64,000 nucleotides of DNA from Burkholderia sp. Bp8992 (lineage in GTDB: Bacteria > Pseudomonadota > Gammaproteobacteria > Burkholderiales > Burkholderiaceae). Location: positions 248,001-312,000 of the forward strand of contig NZ_QTQI01000002.1 of NCBI RefSeq assembly GCF_003853705.1, in the 5' to 3' direction. Shown here one piece after another: positions 62,122 to 64,000 of the stretch (position 1 is the stretch's first letter; each line of letters begins with the position of its first letter). The notes beneath the pieces were generated by a model. The model did not search any database. It was not told the DNA's origin and worked only from the letters and a program-made list of their open reading frames with translations. The translations under genes were made by a program, and so were the position numbers.

Positions 62122-63774
62122 CTACTTCTTGTCGCCCGCCAGGTCGATCGCCTTGTCCGAGCCGACCGCATTGCGCAGCTGGAACTTCTGGATCTTGCCG
62201 GTCGACGTCTTCGGCAGCTCGCCGAAGCGCACGGCCTTCGGCACCTTGAAGCCCGCGAGCAGTTGCCGGCAGTGCGCGACGATCTCCTCCTCGGTCGCGC
62301 TCGCGCCTTCGCGCAGCTCGACGAACGCACAGGGCACTTCGCCCCATTTCGGATCGGGCATCGCGACGACGGCCGCGACGGCGACGGCCGGATGACGGTA
62401 CAGCGCGTCCTCGACCTCGATGCTCGAGATGTTCTCGCCGCCGGAGATGATGATGTCCTTCTTGCGATCCTTGATGCGGATATAGCCGTCCGGCATCAGC
62501 ACCGCGAGATCGCCGGTATGGAACCAGCCGCCGTGGAACGCCTCGTCGGTCGCCTTCGGGTTCTTCAGGTAGCCCTTCATGCAGATGTTGCCGCGGAACA
62601 TGATCTCGCCGAGCGTCTCGCCGTCGGCCGGCACCGGCGCCATCGTGTCGGGATCGAGCACCGTGGCACCCGCTTCGAGGTGGTAGCGCACGCCCTGCCG
62701 CGCATTCAATCGCGCGCGTTCCTCGTCGGACACCGCGTCCCAGTGCGCCTGCTTCGCGCAGACGGTCGCCGGGCCGTAGACCTCGGTTAGCCCGTACACG
62801 TGCAGCAGGTCGAAGCCGATCTCCTTCATCTTCGCGATCACGGCCGGCGCGGGCGCCGCGCCCGCGACCATCGCGTGCACCGTGTGGTCGATCCCCGCGC
62901 GGAATTCGGCCGGTGCATTCGCGATCGCGCTCTGCACGATCGGCGCGCCGCAGTAATGCGTGATGCGTTCGCGGCGGATCAGGTCGAACACGGTCTTCGC
63001 GTCGAACTTGCGCAGGCACACGTTCACGCCCGCACGCGCCGCGACGGCCCACGGGAAGCACCAGCCGTTGCAGTGGAACATCGGCAGCGTCCACAGATAC
63101 ACCGCGTGCTTCGGCATGTCCCATTCGAGGATATTGCTGATCGCCGCGAGATACGCGCCGCGATGGTGGTAGACGACGCCCTTCGGGTCGCCGGTCGTAC
63201 CGGACGTGTAGTTCAGCGCGATCGCCTCCCATTCGTCGGCGGGCGGCGTCCACGCGTAGTCGGCGTCGCCGCCGGCCACGAACGCCTCGTAGTCGGTCGC
63301 GCCCGCGAAACGGTCGGGATCGGCCGGCATCGCGTCGGCGACGCTGACGATCTTCAGGCCCGGCACCTCGAGCGCCGCGCGATGCGCGAGCTCCGCGTAT
63401 TCGGTATCGACGATCAGCACCTTCGCCTCGCCGTGACGGAGCATGAACAGCACCGACGGCACGTCGAGCCGCGTGTTGATCGTGTTGAGCACCGCGCCGG
63501 CCATCGGCACGCCGAAGTGCGCCTCGACCATCGCCGGGATGTTCGGCAGCATCGCCGCGACCGTGTCGCCGCGCTCGACGCCGGCCTGCGCGAGCGCGCT
63601 CGCCAGCTGCTTCGCACGCGTGTAGGTCTCGCCCCACGTGCGCCGCACGTCGCCGTGCACGATCGCAAGGCGCTCGCCATAGACTTCGGCCGTGCGGACC
63701 AGGAAATCGATCGGGGTGAGCGGTACGTAATTGGCGTCGCGGCGGCCGAGTCCGGCCTCGAACATCTGCGTCAT
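62122..63774 (-). CDS. AMP-dependent acyl-CoA synthetase (AlkK/DmdB-like)
   Basis: 550 residues of the ANL superfamily. NYTSGTTGDPKG is the P-loop-like motif, VYGLTEVYGPATVC the A5-type motif, and GWFHTGDLAVLMPDGYIRIK and the final PKTSTGKIQKFQLR with its catalytic Lys complete the set. It activates medium-chain or methylmercaptopropionate-type acids by acyl-adenylate formation and transfers them to CoA. It stands alone, convergent with the chemoreceptor, 37 bp apart, and divergent from the gene entering at the right edge. Confidence 0.93.
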   Translation of the reverse strand: MTQMFEAGLGRRDANYVPLTPIDFLVRTAEVYGERLAIVHGDVRRTWGETYTRAKQLASALAQAGVERGDTVAAMLPNIPAMVEAHFGVPMAGAVLNTINTRLDVPSVLFMLRHGEAKVLIVDTEYAELAHRAALEVPGLKIVSVADAMPADPDRFAGATDYEAFVAGGDADYAWTPPADEWEAIALNYTSGTTGDPKGVVYHHRGAYLAAISNILEWDMPKHAVYLWTLPMFHCNGWCFPWAVAARAGVNVCLRKFDAKTVFDLIRRERITHYCGAPIVQSAIANAPAEFRAGIDHTVHAMVAGAAPAPAVIAKMKEIGFDLLHVYGLTEVYGPATVCAKQAHWDAVSDEERARLNARQGVRYHLEAGATVLDPDTMAPVPADGETLGEIMFRGNICMKGYLKNPKATDEAFHGGWFHTGDLAVLMPDGYIRIKDRKKDIIISGGENISSIEVEDALYRHPAVAVAAVVAMPDPKWGEVPCAFVELREGASATEEEIVAHCRQLLAGFKVPKAVRFGELPKTSTGKIQKFQLRNAVGSDKAIDLAGDKK

Positions 63775-63942
63775 GATCCTGTCTCCCGTTTACTGTCGAC
63801 CGGCGTGCATGCACCCCGGATCGTTTTGATGTGGTTCAATTGCCGACAGCCTAACGGGCGCTATTGTGAGCCGTCTGTCATCGAAACGACAGAGTGCCGC
63901 TCCAGCGCTGCGCGTTATCCCTATCCTCGCAAACCCGCACCC

Positions 63943-64000
63943 ATGCACGACGACTCCGTTGCGCCGCCCGACGCGGCCGCCCGCCCGGCCGACACGCTTC
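63943..64000 (+). CDS. Possible 5' end of a gene, truncated by the window
   Basis: MHDDSVAPPDAAARPADTL, open to the edge. It lies 168 bp from the divergent acyl-CoA synthetase start, so it could be a gene, perhaps its regulator. Too short to identify. Confidence 0.35.
   Translation, partial: MHDDSVAPPDAAARPADTL

Noticed and set aside
60102..62330. 746-codon minus-strand frame opposite the chemoreceptor
   Set aside because: Arg/Ala/Asp-rich shadow of a clear chemoreceptor gene.
1..64000. Search for CRISPR arrays, IS elements, rRNA and tRNA genes
   Set aside because: No regularly spaced direct repeats, transposase-like ORFs, rRNA sequence or complete cloverleaf was seen by eye; a scanner could still find a diverged case.

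Overview
The window is high-GC proteobacterial DNA with dense short operons, many LysR/IclR/AraC/Lrp-type regulators, Burkholderia-type porins, DUF4148 proteins and ACS-family MFS carriers. This suggests a Burkholderia species, probably of the B. cepacia complex, and more likely a secondary, metabolically accessory replicon than core chromosome 1. That placement is inference from gene content. No rRNA, tRNA, IS element, CRISPR array or replication origin was seen.

Layout. 1-3819: a DUF488 fragment, an aromatic aminotransferase/aromatic permease operon and a divergent Lrp regulator. 4125-5326: an AT-richer islet with an M35 (aspzincin) metallopeptidase translationally coupled to an exported OmpA-like protein. 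5397-9847: a DMT exporter, an AcpA-like lipoprotein phosphoesterase and a di-haem peroxidase. 9872-15222: a five-gene operon (polar amino acid ABC transporter, FAD amine/amino acid oxidase, methyltransferase) facing an IclR regulator, with a perfect 8-5-8 inverted repeat between them. 15277-15729: an orphan Tai4-type T6SS amidase immunity gene. 16025-20130: a GntR/FCD regulator, SDR, BKACE and MFS catabolic operon, followed by a convergent AtoE. 21727-26969: a ClC channel, a CodA-like deaminase, a VOC protein, a porin and a DUF4148 protein. 27093-30776: LysR/FUSC efflux and a small secreted protein. 30915-34949: DmpA-like P1 peptidase, APC permease, LuxR regulator and a small membrane protein. 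35023-38608: a small unknown protein, a cytochrome P450 with divergent AraC regulator, and a COG4315-type secreted protein. 38720-42698: a beta-alanine/omega-amino acid catabolic pair with a divergent LysR. 42716-45457: a MarR, membrane protein and MFS efflux operon, and a divergent cupin. 45560-48680: epoxide hydrolase, GlxA-type regulator and SDR. 48677-54464: two tandem ACS MFS carriers and an MBL-fold protein facing an unusual double-IclR fusion regulator. 54649-57816: a 47-residue ORF surrounded by palindromes and a large YncE/phosphoesterase lipoprotein. 58026-64000: AsnC/LysE, a YqaA-like protein, a chemoreceptor, an acyl-CoA synthetase and the first bases of another gene.

Most loci follow one plan: a transport plus enzyme operon controlled by a divergently transcribed regulator. 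Several divergent intergenic regions contain short perfect inverted repeats that are good operator candidates. The least explained parts are the M35/OmpA-like pair, the orphan Tai4 gene with an ATGA-coupled ORF end upstream, the IclR-IclR fusion locus with its atypical MBL protein, and the palindrome-rich small-ORF region at 54.5-54.9 kb.
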